Assembly: GCF_002443255.2 (NCBI RefSeq) | Contig: NW_019211457.1 | Coordinates: 51,376,617 to 51,440,616, forward strand | Length of the DNA: 64,000 bases | Direction: 5' to 3' | From: Varroa destructor | Lineage: Eukaryota; Arthropoda; Arachnida; Mesostigmata; Varroidae | In this document: piece by piece, positions 1 through 15,600 of the stretch | Position numbering within the stretch: position 1 is the first letter of the stretch | Layout: each line of letters starts with the position of its first letter | Position numbers and translations under genes: made by a program | The notes under the pieces: generated by a model | What the model saw: the letters and a program-made list of their open reading frames with translations, nothing else | Told to the model about the DNA's origin: nothing | Databases searched by the model: none

Positions 1-3000
1 TTTTAGTGCGGTGACGCTAAACTGGCCTAAGTGGAAGGCATCCATTTAGGCACGATCAAGGAAATTCGTAACGCCTTATTCTCTGGTCGTGAAAATAAAA
101 GGAAAGAGAAAGATCGACAGTTTCTACTAAGGTCGCTGAATGCCACCTCAGTCCACACTACTGTAAAAAAGAAATACGCCGTCATTATTCGAAACGTAGT
201 GGTGTCTGACCTTCTGCGGAACAGAAAGGATGAGTGAACGGACGTCGAGTCTAGGCCGTGGATCAATCAACAAGTATAGCTTGTTAACATGACGATATAG
301 AAACGAGCTACAAGAACGCAGCACAATGTAGAAGTCATTTGATATATTAGCACAGGCTGTAAGCTCTGAAATGGGAATCGACTCTATTTCGAAAAGATGC
401 AAGTAAGATCTGTTAGTAAAGACCTCAAGTTCACACTATTTGACGTTACGTGAAACGGTATTCTTCTGCTAATATTACCCTTCCTGTAATAATAATAAAT
501 CCCTCTATATGGACTGCTAATTGAAAAAGGAGAACAAGAATGGTTTGAACGGTGGTGACAGTTTTTAGGCGATAGAAGATGCCGTTTCTTGGACCAGAAT
601 ATGATACCAAGTTATAGCTCCTCCATTGCACCTTTTTCTTTATTCAATGCACTTCACATATGACTTAAGGAAGCATGCAGTCATTTCGCTTTACACAGCC
701 GAAGGTCGTAGCGATACTGGCAAGAAAATATCAAAGCGTGAAAGAAACTACAGATTATCAGTTTTTTTATTTTTCTTAACCCATTTCGCATTTGCCATAC
801 ACTATTGAAACCTATGCAAATACTACCGCAAGCTCTGATAATAGTAACCCGATCGAAAATAGGACCTCATAGGACCTGTGGGGTGCTAGAAAAATGGGTC
901 CAGAGCCACAAATTTCACCGAAGAATATGGCTCCTGTCATTTGACCCGATTTATCTCCATTTAAAGCATGAAAATGCTACCGGGATTTCCAGGAGTATTT
1001 ATCATTTGAGTGTCAGGTGTAAGCGACTTAATGTTCAGATTTTTCCGTTATCAATGGCGTGTCCAAGCGAAGGAAGTAACTATGAAGTCCACCTGAATGA
1101 GGAGACTATTATTCTTATTTATTTATTTACTTATTAGATTAAAGAAAATGTTTCTGCTAAAGCCAACAGATTGCGCTAGCGTTGTGTTGGCGGGCAGTGT
1201 CCGGCTGACATTTTCCAGGATAGTACTTTGATTGTTGGGCGTGTGCCCTATTGTTTTCATTAAGCTACGTTCGGTAAAAATTATGATTGGGTGCGTTCAG
1301 TCATGGGGTTCGAAAGATCAGGTACGGATCGAACGTTGTCTTTTTTATTATTCTTGAAAAATCACCCCCCAGACAAAAAGAGTTGATTGCGAAGGTGAAC
1401 GCGCACTAGGCGTTATTGTTTACCGGTTATGATCTAATCGCTTACGAATTGAAGGTTTTAACAAATCACACTACAAGAAGCGAACCACGACCAAATGCCG
1501 GCACTTAGTAAGCAAAATGCGACGCAGTCTCTCCGAGGGATTTCTGCGCGGCTGGAAGCATCAATCGTCTGTCTACAGCTGAAGTGATCCCAAAAAAGGT
1601 GGGATTTGAAGACACAAAGAAGAATAAGAAAATGTGCGCAACCGTGCTGAAGTACGCAACTTCAGCTAAGATGAGTTTACTTTTTCAGGAGCTATAATAC
1701 ATTATAATGGGGGAAAAAAAAAAAGAGCAACGGTAACTTCCTTTTCAAGCTAATACATTAGACGTGAACTCACAGGGGGGAAACAGTTAAAGCATGTCTA
1801 TTGTAGGGATTCGTTATTCATTGCTTACTACCCCCTTAGTCCTAAAACGAACGTAGGGGATTGTGCAACAAAGATATTTGTAGCTACTTGAAATATTTTC
1901 ATATGAACATATTGATCATGTTCAATTTCACACTCATGATTTAGCGTACTATAGAGGAAGAGATTGTAGGGCATCCGTCGCTGTTTGCCGATAACAAACT
2001 ACATTGGTCCGCTTTCCTTGACGGTAACGGTCGAACAACCGAAGCGTGGCGCCCAGATGTGTCAATCGGCGTCCGATATTAGAAATTCGAATATACAGAT
2101 CATGTTTGTGGTCGGATTTCTGAAGCCGTTCTCTGATAGCCATAAAGGGAGGACTTGCAAAACTTTTGACAATTCATGCGCCCTAATTAACCGTTGCTGA
2201 ACTGAATCTTTCATTTTTTCCTTCGTCGCGGCACCAGTGATGTACATTGTGGAAAGAGTTAATTTGGGGTAAAAATTACACGCTGAAATAGTCTCCATCG
2301 GACCGAGGTAACGGCCACCTGAACATCCTCATCATTGTTCATCGCTTGCAAGTGCCATATTTTCAAATAAACTCGGGGATATATACGAAGTTGCAAAATC
2401 TACTAATGAATAGATGAATGAATGAAATGAAACATCGAAGAAGCGCCGCTGCAGACACGCGTCGATCCTCTAACGCGTAATCTTAGCAAAGTAAGCCGCC
2501 TATTGTTACGTAGGCGGGTACCTGGCCTTTCAAAAAAATAGACATCTATTTGTACCATTTATTTGCTGTGCGTTAAAACAGTTAATTAATATATTTCCGA
2601 TAAATAATTTTTAAATTATTTTATTTCAATTAGCACATAAAAGATTCATTTGATTTAATTAACATTTGCTACATGAAATTAATCGTGAAAATTTTAAAGC
2701 TGCGTATGTCTTTGTAAGTTAAAATCAGACTGGTACAAATAAAGGTACTTACTTTTTTAAGTAAGGTAAGGTTTTTGCTCGCTGTTTGGTTGGTCGTGGT
2801 TTAAGGTCACAGTTATTTTTATTTAGAGGTCGCTTACTACCCGGACCGTCGTCAAGACCGAACGAACCAGCGATGAGCTAAGACGTAATTCGGAAAAAGC
2901 AAAAATGCTCTTTACCCGAAAATAACCTTTTTAGGAAGCACACGCCCAATGAGCGTTGTAAAATGTGACAAGCTGGTGTTGAAATCACCTATACATATAA

Positions 3001-6000
3001 TTTGTTTCCTATTATATAATACACTTCATGGAATTACTAATGTATTTAGAACCAAGACATAGGACTTGTTTCATTGAAACAATATCATCATGATTTAGTG
3101 CTTCCTCAGGGAATACTATACCTTTAGAGGCATATCATGTAGTATAGCCTAAGAATCGAGTGTGTTTTAATGTCTTCGGAATTGAAAAATAACAGCGAGC
3201 TTGTTTTTATTCGTACGTTAGCACAACCCAACGGCCTTAATGGAAAACTATATCCGTAAATGTCCTCTCGGAGACCGCTCTCGTAACTTTATGAATCTTG
3301 TGCAATGTTGAATCCCTTCGTAGTTCGGAAGTCGTTTTACCTATCGGTTTACGAATGCGACATTCGGAATCGTTGATGGCTTTCGGAGTTTTCCTTTCGA
3401 ATTTATTCTTCACATAACATAAAAAGGAAATGCAAACGATGAAATCAAGTCCCAGGACCACGGCAGTTATTCGAAATCACCGGTAGCAATACGTCGAGAT
3501 CAACTGGTCTGCGAGCATGGTTTTAAGCAGATAGATTATTTCTGGCGCAGTATGGCAAGTTGTCACACCTTATAGAAACTAGAGGTTGTTTTGATCTAAT
3601 GCCCTTGCTTCGGTTCACAAAAAGGTTTGCATAGATAGATAGGATAGATCCTCATTGTCTTTAATTTACATTACATATAAGACAGTTAATCGGATGAATG
3701 TAGAACGTATAAATTCTAGTGTAATGCGTACAATCGTTTTAGGCGGACATGGCAGCCGCAGAGGACTCATGCTAACCTAGTGACCGTCTAGCGGCGAGAC
3801 GAAACTGCGACATGTAATCAAAATCTAGCAACGATTGTGTTCTCGTACATATGCCAAAGCAACGAAGGAACCACGACTGGAAAGGACTCTATATAATAAA
3901 GATGCCGCCAGGGAAGTTACTTCGTTGCCAGCACTGAGCATACATTAAGCATTGTGCTGTTCTGCTGTATTAGATTGAAACGCTAGTCACTATCGCTCTG
4001 CGTTATCTCTATGCATAGAAGCTATGTTAGAAAACTGAAAATACGACTCAGTAAGCCTAGTGCTTGTTACTCTTATACGAAGGTCTTAAATAAGCTATTT
4101 TCGAATGTTTCGCTTGAAGATGATCGCGTGCCCTGTACCGTTGGAAATACGTACGTGGAAATATGGTGTGCATACGGTGTTCTAGTCAGATCGTAAGGTT
4201 TTACCTTGAGTTTAGATACGTATAAGCTGAATGGCAAAAAAACAACTTCGTTGACATTGGTTGCTTGTCCATAGTCGGAAACAAAGCTGCCGTCTTAAGC
4301 CGCAAACTAAAAACGAGAATAGACCGTACATTTTTCACCTGTAATATTTTCCCTGTACGCAGAACGTATTTTTTAGGTTGCTTCTCCAGCTTTTTAGCAT
4401 TTACATTAGCAGGTACATTTGCTTTTCGCTGGACGTCTGGAGTTCAAACTGAATGAAAAGTTTTGTGATCCCGATAAACAATGACAGCAATAATAAAAAA
4501 AGGAAAGATATCACAATGCTATATTTAGGGTCGACTATCACCAAGCGAAAACGGAAGTGGTAAACAAATGCAGCCATACTTACTTGAGAGTTTGACACTT
4601 TTTTGGGTCCCCTTATGGATACCTTAGACCAGTACGTCGTAGATGAATCCCCCTTGGTTTTCATAACCCTAATATTGGGACAATTCGCAGTTAAATTCGA
4701 TTTCTATCGCATTTTTACGAATACCGTGCCACTCTTGTGAGAATCAGATAATATCTCAGGTAGACCGTAAGTTCTTGTTGAAGTTTTCGACCAATTGGGC
4801 TTCCCTTTACGTAAGAGTAAGTGGACAGGAAATAGCGACGTTAAATAGTAAACAAGTCTTGACCGATTTAGCCGTGAGGGGAAGTGGCAATTTAAGGATA
4901 CTAAAGTAGTATTCGATTTTTTTATTTTTACGTTTTGTTCGAGCGGTGTTCAGATATGCTTGGGTTATTCGAAGAAGGGCACCGCATGTGTTTGTTGCTG
5001 TTTTTTTTTCGACGATATGTTTAATGTGCGTTTAGCGATTGCCTAGATCAAACGTGCGACATCACCACGACATAAAGCTAGACTCATACTAAATGTGAAT
5101 GAGCCTAGGATGAGAAGGCGCGGGCAACAATACTTTATAATCTGTATAATTCTATATAATAATAAATGGAACTGGCTTGACTAGTGATAGGCAGATCACG
5201 ACTTTGTCAATTAAAGGTCGTCTTCTTCCATCGAATTGCTTTACCCAAAGTGCGTGATTAGACATTTTCTTACAGTCTGGCATTTGTCGATTATTTCTTT
5301 CAAAATAATACGCTTATGCGTCATCGTAGTTTCCATGTCAGGATTGTTACATATGAGTGAGTTTGTGTATATCGTATAAGCGAGCGGTCTTTATTATAGT
5401 TACTTGCAGCAATTGATCCCTTTATGGAAGAAAATTTATCGTATACATTAACGAACGACGGATAACGAGCCGGTGGCAGACGGTTACAATCCACTCGATA
5501 GGGCGAGGTCCTACTCCGCTCTTCGGTTGGACTCATCACCCAGTTTCGTGTGAGAAACCATCTCGAAAGCGGACCTAAAGTCATTAGAGTCGAAGACATG
5601 AAATTAATACGCAGTGAACAAATGATAAATAGCGCCCAATCGTTTTAACATGCAAAATGTCAGAATATTGTAAAGGTATCGTTAAAATCAATATGCAAAT
5701 TATTTCTTCCAAATGCGAGTTTGTTGATTTGCATTCCGACAAATAGCATCGCTCATAATACCCTTCATAACTTTGTGTGTGGCACGGAAGTTGATGCCGC
5801 AAGGCGAACTTACACGTCAGAGACGTACAGATGGTTTAACTGGACATATGCGGAGACAAGGAGATATGGGATTTGCTCGATTCAAGCGTACGCCGATATA
5901 TCAGTGAGAGTGATACGCATATGGAGTGTCCGAAAGCACACGCTCTCAGAGCTCTCAGAGATGTTCTTCGTTTCACGCTCTTAGCCAAACATTTAACCTC

Positions 6001-9000
6001 TTTAGGAAATTGAGGTTTCTCTAAGTAAATAGTACAGTTATAAGGCTTATTTGTCGTTGTTGAAAGTCAGTGTTTACAGGATAAGTCTAGTAAAGGAGCT
6101 CTTTTCTTCTCGTAATCTCCTGTTGCGTGAGATCCATACGCCTTACGTACTTACGTTCGTAAACCTTTGACTTTTATGTGTCTCAGTACGTGTTTATGAA
6201 TCGTTGTGATCGTCGGAAATAAGAAACGCAGTCTCGTATCAGGTTTTTCCTTATGCGCTGTGTTATTCAATGGTTTTCGAGTTTTGACTTTAGGATTTGT
6301 CCCACATTTTCTAATGTGTAGTTTTGCAGGACTTTCTCTCAATACGCGATATTTCGCTGTATTTTCGTAAAAGTCATTAGCGTTTTAAACGGGACACAAG
6401 GACCTTAAGGACACAAGGATGAAGCTGTGTCACAAACGCTTCGAACAGAAATCGTCCAAGACAAGGCAGTGGCTAAAAAATTAGTCCGTGTTGTATGTCT
6501 TGCTTTTATCGAACTGCAACCTGTTCCTTTTTAATAATATAACTGACGGGAAATACCGCGGCTATCATTTGGAAGTTTTCGTTGTATAGTGCGCTTTTTT
6601 TGTCGAGAGTTGCTGTCAATCATTGTCGCAGACAATTTGTTTTTGAAGCAGTGATGTTCCCATATACAAAGTTTGGGATTCCTTACGAATTATACCAAGC
6701 CATGCGCACTATAGAAATTAAGAGAGCTTTTTAAAAGGTACTTTCACGTTCATCGATTTTCGGGTGCAATTCCTTAACTTTGATGGCCACTTAGGTTTAG
6801 ATCGCCCGATATAACACTTGAGCAGTTAGCGTCACAATCAATCTACGTTTTCCTTACAAAGTTCGTGCTATCGGTTCAAAGGAGGTAAGCACAGAATATT
6901 CCCACATGGTGGTCATACAAAAAATGTGTCACATACACTCATATCAGATTTGTTGTCTGGAAGGCATGAGGTTTTCCTCTCTCGAATTAAGACACCACGA
7001 CCTCGCCAGCCCCTATCCCTGCGGTATCTTTGAAATATAGTGAATTATAATTCTGTCGAGTTTGTATCTGCTGATAGCCGGGCCTCAACAACACATGCTA
7101 GATCGATGCTTTCATTATAAATACACCCTGGATTTTATCAATAAACGAGGGTTTAAAAACATTTACTTAAGATTCATGTGTTTTGTGCCTTTGTAGTTCT
7201 GAACACAGGTTAACCTGGTGATTATTAGCGTTCAGCTGATTGATTGATACGATGAGGCTTTAGTTGTCGTCGTGGTGAACGAGCTTCGGGTTTACTTTGG
7301 CAAAAAGTTCACGTGCAGTAATTTTGCTATTCTATGTCTTCGTCCAACAGGTCTTCAAGATCTCCATTAATCACTTCAACGTAGAATAGATTATTTGAAT
7401 ACGGATCTTAGCTACTTTACCGATACCGTATGAACGTGTGCATCAGCTGTGAGATGATTTTAGTTGTAAAACCTCGCAAGTTCCTATAGAAACTAGAAAC
7501 ATTCCTATTAGTAATTAATCCAATGGGATTTGGTAGTAAAAACTTCCTAAATGCTGCTCAAATGCAAATTAGCAGAACCTAAGTACATTCGGCTGGAGTT
7601 CCATACCTTGTCGTGTTTTTTAATTTGATTTTTTTTCATATGATATTAAGTACTCTTACACCGCAACCAACATTTCAAAAATTTGTCCTACAATTTAGTT
7701 ACAATATAAATACTTATGTGTTATTACGAGCGAGCAGACTTCCTAAAGAAGGTTTCTAGAGAAAGACATTTCGTTATGAAGGACACATAGTATTGCTGTC
7801 AATGTAGTAAGTTTCGGCACCAGAAATGAGGATTACAATAAGGGTCCCCAGCATTTTGTATTAGACAAAACATATCGTCTCGAATCATTCTGCGAGTCGA
7901 ACATTTACTTTTAAGTATGTTTTACAGACGAGGATTCAAAAGCAAGCTACCGAACTGTATATAATTATACCTAGATAAAACGCTTTATTCAGTGTTATTT
8001 CTTGCGACTTAAGAAAACAATATGAACTAAATGTTATTCGTGCATCCGTGACTATTATCTGATGCGCTTTCCCCGTAAAAGGTACCTCGTCCATCCGATA
8101 AAACATCGTAAAAATGTGAAGCATATGCGTAAAGCAAAAAACTGTGCACAATCTTTTCCATAGTTAGAATAAAGTACTCGATGTTCCAAATACCAACCTA
8201 GACAAATTAAGATAATAAAAAAAAAAAAAAAAAACGAGAATTACAAAATCGACGACGCGTGGATAATGAGATTTTTGTAGCGTCTCGCCAGTCGCTCGGG
8301 ACAGAAAAGATGACCTCCAATCAAATAGGGATTTTCGTGGGAGTCTTAAATCTTGTATTTGGTTTTGCTCAAAAAAAATCTTTGCTAGTGTTTATGATGT
8401 ATAGAAAACTCACTGTTACACCGAGGCCAAAGTATGAAGTAGGCACAGAGCCAGTTAATTAAGGTCAATTGTTTACAGTCATACTGATTAACGAGTGTCT
8501 GAGCTTTCGTGATACCTCAATTCAGGCTCATTCATACGCAAAGTTGACCACTTTAATCACGCCTGACTGTAACATTGTCCAAACTTAAATGCTTCCAATT
8601 TTCCGTTCACACGACTGCTTCCTAGAGCAATACGAAGTATGTCCACGCCTGGATTTCGAATCCCTGAATACCACGTGTTGCTCAAGTTTAGTAAGCAAAT
8701 ACGCTAAACATTGTTTAGGCTTAAGACATTTACGAACAGATAAACTCTTGACTTCAAAACTTTGCATGAATCCTAAGTTCTAAACGCTGTCTATGTCATC
8801 GTCACTTTGCATAAGAATAACAGTATCCTTCGCCTGCATCCAGAACAAATATTGGCTCGCATCGTTACGTCCCTAATGTTTGAAGGCATTAGCGTCGTCG
8901 AACTCGACCTTCTAATGAACATGGGAAAAACAAGCTTCGTATTGCAACTGAACATTTCTATTTTAATGGAATAGAGTCGATAGATAGAGAGACCGGAGTC

Positions 9001-9680
9001 GGATATGGTAAGTGAAGACTTCCGTTCTATACGAAATAATTTGGAATCGATTTCGTAAGGAGTCAAACCAATGCAGAGAAGACAGGGGTGCCTACGGCGG
9101 TTTAACACGCCTCTCGGTTACAAAAAAAAAGTTCACCTAATAGTGTTTGCACGTAAGGCGGCTTACAGGATATTTAGCAGTCCTAAAAACCAAAAACTTA
9201 TAAGTTCTCATAAGGATTTTTGTGTGAAAGTAACCTAACGCCAACTGATTGTCGTATTCATCAATTCTGGTCGCAGAACTTAAGATTGTTAACGAAAGCT
9301 GTGGGTCGTTTTTGACCCTCCTTTGTGCGTTTGGACGTTCGCTGCATCCGGTATTATGTTGCGATGATGATCCATAAAGTATCTAGAATCTAAGTGCAAG
9401 CCAAGGGAAGCTTACTAACTGTAAAATTCAACTAGGCGGAATGTAACGACTGTTCTATGACACGTTCGCAGAGTGACTTGAATTAAATATATTTTGCTAG
9501 CGGTAGAAAAACTAAACAGGTTTTCGAGCTTCTGTTCAAAACTGTTCTCACAGTAGTTTATAGAGCTGAATTCCAGCGCATAATAAATGTGTCTACTTTA
9601 AGACTCGAGCCCAGGATCCCCAAGTTCGGTAGGCGGAAGGAGACCTCAGCACAGTCTGCAGGAATGGCGATGCCATCTCT
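1..9680. other. No gene recognised
   Basis: AT-rich sequence with frames up to about 110 codons, none with recognisable motifs, signal peptides or transmembrane architecture. No RNA gene or mobile element identified apart from the A18 run. Confidence 0.6.
8217..8234. repeat. A18 run
   Basis: Eighteen A preceded by AGATAAT. No retroposon body recognised upstream. Confidence 0.9.
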
Positions 9681-12600
9681 ATATGGGTGCCACTTACTGA
9701 CGATACGAAAGTGATATTCTACTTCCTCGTCAAGGACGTGGCAGGATTTTTCAAGCTGACCCTCGAAAATGTCATTTTCTATCTTTCAGTACATGCGGTT
9801 TCGCCTCTGGCAAACCGAGCTGTACGCCACCAAGCCTGCTTTGTGCATTCCCTCGGTACATGTACTAAGGATTAGATTTTAACTTATTGTTTACAATAAC
9901 GTTGGAATATCAGAAGATGCCGTAGTGCTAGATAGCTTCATCGCTACGCATCGTACTTAACTGTTTGGAGTGGAAAAAGTGTCAAGTTCGTTGGACCTTT
10001 TACCTACCGGACCGACCCTGTTTTTTTGTAGCGTGTAGTCATGTTTCGCTTTTCGATCTCTTTTAACCTTACTACTATTAGTAGATAGAACAGGCCAATA
10101 TTTTCGTTTGTTTTGACCAACTGAAGTCATGAAGATTTTTTTTAATTAGGCGGTTTCGAAAGACGTAGCTAAAACGTGGGTAATGTTCCTTTTACATGGT
10201 TCTGCTTAGCTCGTAGTTAACTAAGCGTGCCGTAAATGTTAGCTGTGGGTAAATCAATGTCGTTGTCAGGCGCCTCAAGACACGTCTTCTCAAGGATGGT
10301 CTCCTTGGTGTTAAAACCTTTCTGGTATGTTCTTGTCGGTAGCCCATTTGGGACGAACCTTAAGTAACCCGAAGGAGATCGCTACGTCAGCGGCGAGGTA
10401 TTACGACTAAAGCAACCCGTTTAAGTGCGACTCTGACGAGGGTTGGTGTTATCTCGTCCTGTTTTCTACCGATCGATTTTCTTATCGGATCTTCGTCATG
10501 TGAACATATATATGTAGAAAGTAGTTAGTGGTTAGTGATACACAAAAAAAATTATCTTACTTCGATTTCCGTTTAGCTTTGCTGCGTTCGTTTTAGAGCT
10601 ATATGCTTAGAGTTCTATCAAATAGAACTTAGTCTTACGCTGTTTTCGATCTTTTGACTCCACGCAAAAATCAGGAAAAAATTGTGGGCCCAAAAAATTC
10701 TTGACCAATCCTTAGGCCTGAATATTAGGTGAAAACTATGTAACTTCGATCACACGAGTAGTCTAATAATGACTATTTTAGGGGCTTTATCAACGGCTTT
10801 TTAGGAAAATAACATCATTGTCAGATTACATTATACCTACCTCAAGTAAGAGTTCAGTAAATAGTATTTTGTGTAACAACCGCGATCAAGCTTAACACTT
10901 TGCGGCAATTGACACTAATTAATAACATTTCATGTTAGAGATATCAATATTACTTTCCATGTTTCGAGTTTTACGTCCGGCGGTGCCGGACGTCACCGGG
11001 CTTTCGTCAGAGGGCTGGCATAAAACGAGCGGGGCTGGGCATAGTGCGCCTATGGCCAGATTTGTTTCCTTAGATTGGCAGACAAATACGTTTACCACAA
11101 GGCTATAACATGCACGATATGATAACTCTCCACAATTTGCCAACTACCGCCTATGATCTTTGCTTTTTCCCGACCATTAGAATGTGCGTCCTATATTTCT
11201 TTGTTTACGCCGTATATAAATAGCTGACTATATTACATAGTCTGAACTTAAAAATAAATAGGAAAACACTGAAACTTAAATATAATGTAAGAATGGTATA
11301 ATATTATAGTCATGCTGCTATGATAACTATAATAATACCGGCTCGATTGTTCCTATTCAAATAAAAGTTCGAAGAGCTGTAAATAGAACTTGTAATAACG
11401 TTTTGTATTCGCTATCCACTATTGTCACAATCCATTCTCGAACTAGCTGCCCAAGAATTATTTCTAAATTAAATTAAATTGAAAACAACTTGGCTGTTTC
11501 TATTTTTTTTTTAAATTATGTTTATTTTTCTTAGATGTTTCTTGAATATTTGGAAGTCTAAGATGGCCACTGCGAGAGAAAATTTCGAGTGTCCAGGCAG
11601 CTGGTATCTGCATTCGTTCGTACTGATGGTGAGTAACTCTTTAAAGGAAGTATCCGTAAATTGCTTGTTCATAGCTATCACCTACGTTTTCCATTGCAGC
11701 CGAGAATCTTTCGAGCCTGCATTAAATATCAATACACTTATGTCGCTTGGTACGTATAGCAAGATACACTAAACCTTATGCGCCTTAGCCTCGTACGTTG
11801 TATTTGTGGCCGGGGTAAAGTTACTCCTGTCTTTGAAGCAGTGCATCATTGTCATACAATTAACTTGTTTATTTTTTTATGGATTACTTTCAGCCTCTCG
11901 ATAAAAAAGCTTCATATAAAGTATAAAAGCAAAGAAATGCAAGGATCCGTTTGTCCATCTCTGGACCTACACACACTTTGCTTTGTTCCCATGTGGAGAC
12001 GCGGCAGTCCACTGCCATTGCGCGTTGATATGTAAACGCATAGATACAGCAATGTCTCTGACTGATCTCGTTGTGTGTGATCTTTCTTTTACCTAAGATA
12101 GCATCTGTATGTCAGCCCCTATATAAAACGCGTCATTTTATATCCTCTTTGAACTGCGTGTTGCCCTTCGACTCTCCTGCCAATGATCACTCCATGAAAC
12201 TAACCGACTGGTTATACTCAATGCCTTTGAAAATGCAGCCAGCCGGGTAGATCTTCGATAATCAATATTTAATACATTATGCCAGTCTTATCGACGTCCT
12301 GCATCGCACGTAGGGTCGCCGTAGAGCTGCTCTCGAAAATTCCCATAAAAAGCTTTCTGCCGACCTAAACGAGTAACGGCGGCCATTGGGCTTAAGCGAA
12401 TCAGATCATTTGTAGATATTTTGAGATCTATGGTTCCTGCTCGCGCTATTGGCCTGGCTGCAGGAAACACTGACCTGGCAAAAGTCCACATTAGAATTCT
12501 ATAACGTGTCTGTGTACGTTGAGTTCTATAAACGGACATCGACTCTGTAGTCAAGTGTACCTTTGAGACAATAGATCACTTCAAACGCTCCCTGGGCCAG

Positions 12601-15600
12601 TCTCGGGTTCAACGAAGCAGCGCATGTTGGCCACTCCAGTTCTCGCTCCGGTGATGTGGCGGCTGCCATTGCTGTTATTTTCGAACAATAAAAAGTACGG
12701 CGACGATAACAAAAACGGGACCATCGGTGACGTTGTCGCCGGCGAACGTATGACGGGCAAAGCGACCCACTTGCAAGATTGTTACTGTGAATGCACGATC
12801 AACAAGTTGCGATGTAGGGTCTGAACTTGATGGGTGGGAACGATAGCAGGGGCAGCTTGGAATAGCTAGGACAGTAGACTCTTCTACGGATACCCGAAAA
12901 GGGCAAACGCACAAATAGACAGGCGGATTAGCCGATGAACAGACAGGAGATGGATTAAATGAGCTCAGTTCTAGTTCCTTCTGTACCCATGTAGATAGCA
13001 TCATTTGTGGATGATATTGACGATCGAACCGATCAATCAGAATACTCCCTAAACCAACTGAGCTGGCTAGTAAACGCTAGTAACCGTGAATCAGAGAGAT
13101 CCTCGTACTTGCTCAAGCCGCATACAGAGATGGTTCTTTCAAGCGTGCTCTAAAAATAAAAAATATGTAAAAAGGTGCACAGACAGGGAAGGATAATGGA
13201 CGAACAAAAAAGATCTATTATTTTATTAGCAGCTAATAGCACTTGCAAAGGAAATATGTGCCCGTGAGAATGGAAGGCTTCCTTAGTTAAATGGAACGAC
13301 GCTACCAATGCTCCACAGATATAGTACAGAAAATAACCTACAAGGATAAAACATGGCGTAAAACGTAGCGAAGGAATAGCATGCACGACCAAAGGACCCA
13401 GATCACACGTACAGACTTCAATATATCCAAAGGTAGTGTTTCTTTGGAAATGGTACCAGCGAGAAAAAAAGTGCAAGTTAATGTAAGGCAAAAAATGCAT
13501 GCACTTTTCAAAAATAATAAGTGCAATGTTGTGTATCTCAGAAAACTTTTAGAAGGAGCTAGTTAGATGAGGTTAAATTTTCCAGGATTCCACGCTGTAT
13601 TAAACACGCTTTTGCCCGTTTAACGAAAATAGAAAAAACGTCTTTAATTAGATCATGTTGTTAATGCGACGAGCAAAGAGATTTTTCGGCAGGTTACCGA
13701 CATGTTTGTAGCGTATCGTTGAAAGTTGAAAAACGACCGTCGCCTATAAGAAAATGTTATAGTTTAATAGGAACGTCACCTGTGGCCAAGATATGCTGCA
13801 ATCTGCAGCTTCTCCTAATCTGTACAGCTAGAGCATTTCATTAGTTATTTCGATAAAATTAAAAATAATTTTACGCGCGAAGATAGCTGGTTGGTCTATT
13901 ATACGTAAAGCAGTTCGCGTAAACTATGTCTAAGGAAAAACCGGGGCGGTGAGAGTGCTTACAACGATGCTGCAGTTTATGAAAGAGTAAAAAAAAACTT
14001 AAAAGCTCTTTTTTTTATATGTCAAATATAAGGAAGCGGCATACGTTCCATGCAAAGAGGCTGACAAACGTAGTCCCTTGTAGAGATCTAGTGTATTCCT
14101 TTTAAATTTGCCTTAAAAAGCGTGCAATACAAAAAACTAAGTGGTTTGTAAGCAAGTTCGATAGGCTGCCAACTAGTGTCGCGCATTGGCAATATAACGT
14201 TTCAGCTAAACTGTAGCCTGAGTAACAGGCTTTAGCCTTGCTCTTTTAATTCTGAGATAGCTAATAATTTTGCGTGAAGCGCTTCAGGCAATCCAGGCAA
14301 AATATCCGTTAAAATAAACTAATAAGTTACCAGATTCTACGAATAAGCCTTCTTGACCAAACGCCATTACCGGCTGGGTTGGTCTGATTTATACAGAAAA
14401 ACGTCCTTGTAGGGTAGTGTTTGTTGTTTTTTCTTTGAAAAATGTTTCTCTTTGAAAGAGTCGCTTCTTTGGGAAATCACTTGAACTCTACTTGTGAGCT
14501 CCCGGTGGATTATGTTCATACCCTTGATCTGAAACCATGATGCCCATTGCAATCTGCGTTCAGCTAAGCCAGTGCGCTTGCTCCACTGTCGTACACGACT
14601 TGTAGGCTACGTTCATTCATGTAACCCTGATGGCAATTGAAACTTCTCATGATAGAACGAAATATGACTGAGACCATGAAATCATAAACGTGACTCCGAA
14701 AGCAAAAAGCGTAACTAGCACTTTTTCTTATGATACAAACTCACTTCCAAGACCCAACCCCCTCATATATTTCCGGTAGGCAGGACGCAGGCAGAGAGAT
14801 GTCGCCATGTTTGCAAGTAGGGGTTACATTTGGCTGACCCCCAATTGTCAAAATTCGAACTTTGCCCCAGTGTTAGCTAAACTTTGAATGAAGCGTAACT
14901 AAGTTCATATAAACGGCTTCACGCGACAAAAGACTGCTACTCTGAACCAGCTGATCAAAGCAGCGGTGTTATTTCGGTTTAACTTATCTGGTACCTGATC
15001 AACCGCTTGTTAAGCCCGTTGTTGGACTCTAAAAGAAAGCAAACTCCTATTCTATTAATACATCTATGTATATAAATATATATACGTTGATCAAGTGTTT
15101 TGTTTCAGACTCAGCAGTTGTTGGATATGTTTCAAGTGTAAAAAGCGGCTGAAGTAGAGTTAAGAAGTTAAATGTGAATAGCCTCTTGCATCTCCACCTA
15201 CCAGTGCTCTCTGCGACGCTTCGACATTTGAGACTATTGCCCCTATTAATATTACTATCAATAAAATATTATACTGCAGAAACTTTCGACACTTCATACT
15301 TCGCCAATGATAGCGATGATTACCGTATAATGCGTTAAACATTCGATTCTTACACTTGTACGGCGTGAACGTACAGAAGAGACCGAACAAACAATTGACA
15401 AGTGATCTTCTCCAAGCAATAGACGCTCCTGTATCTTTCTGCCCGTACGCCGTGTTTACTCAGCATGTACATGCGGAGTTGGCGAGATTAGTTGACAAAC
15501 CTTGTTTCTGTTCGTATACATTCGGTACATAGAGAAACGGAATGAATTCCAACCATGGCCGTAAACATACGTTGTATCAAAAGCCTGGCTTGCTCAAATC

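Noticed and set aside
11566..11640. Possible chitin-binding domain start (FECPGSWYLH)
   Set aside because: The remaining cysteines of a peritrophin-type domain are missing.
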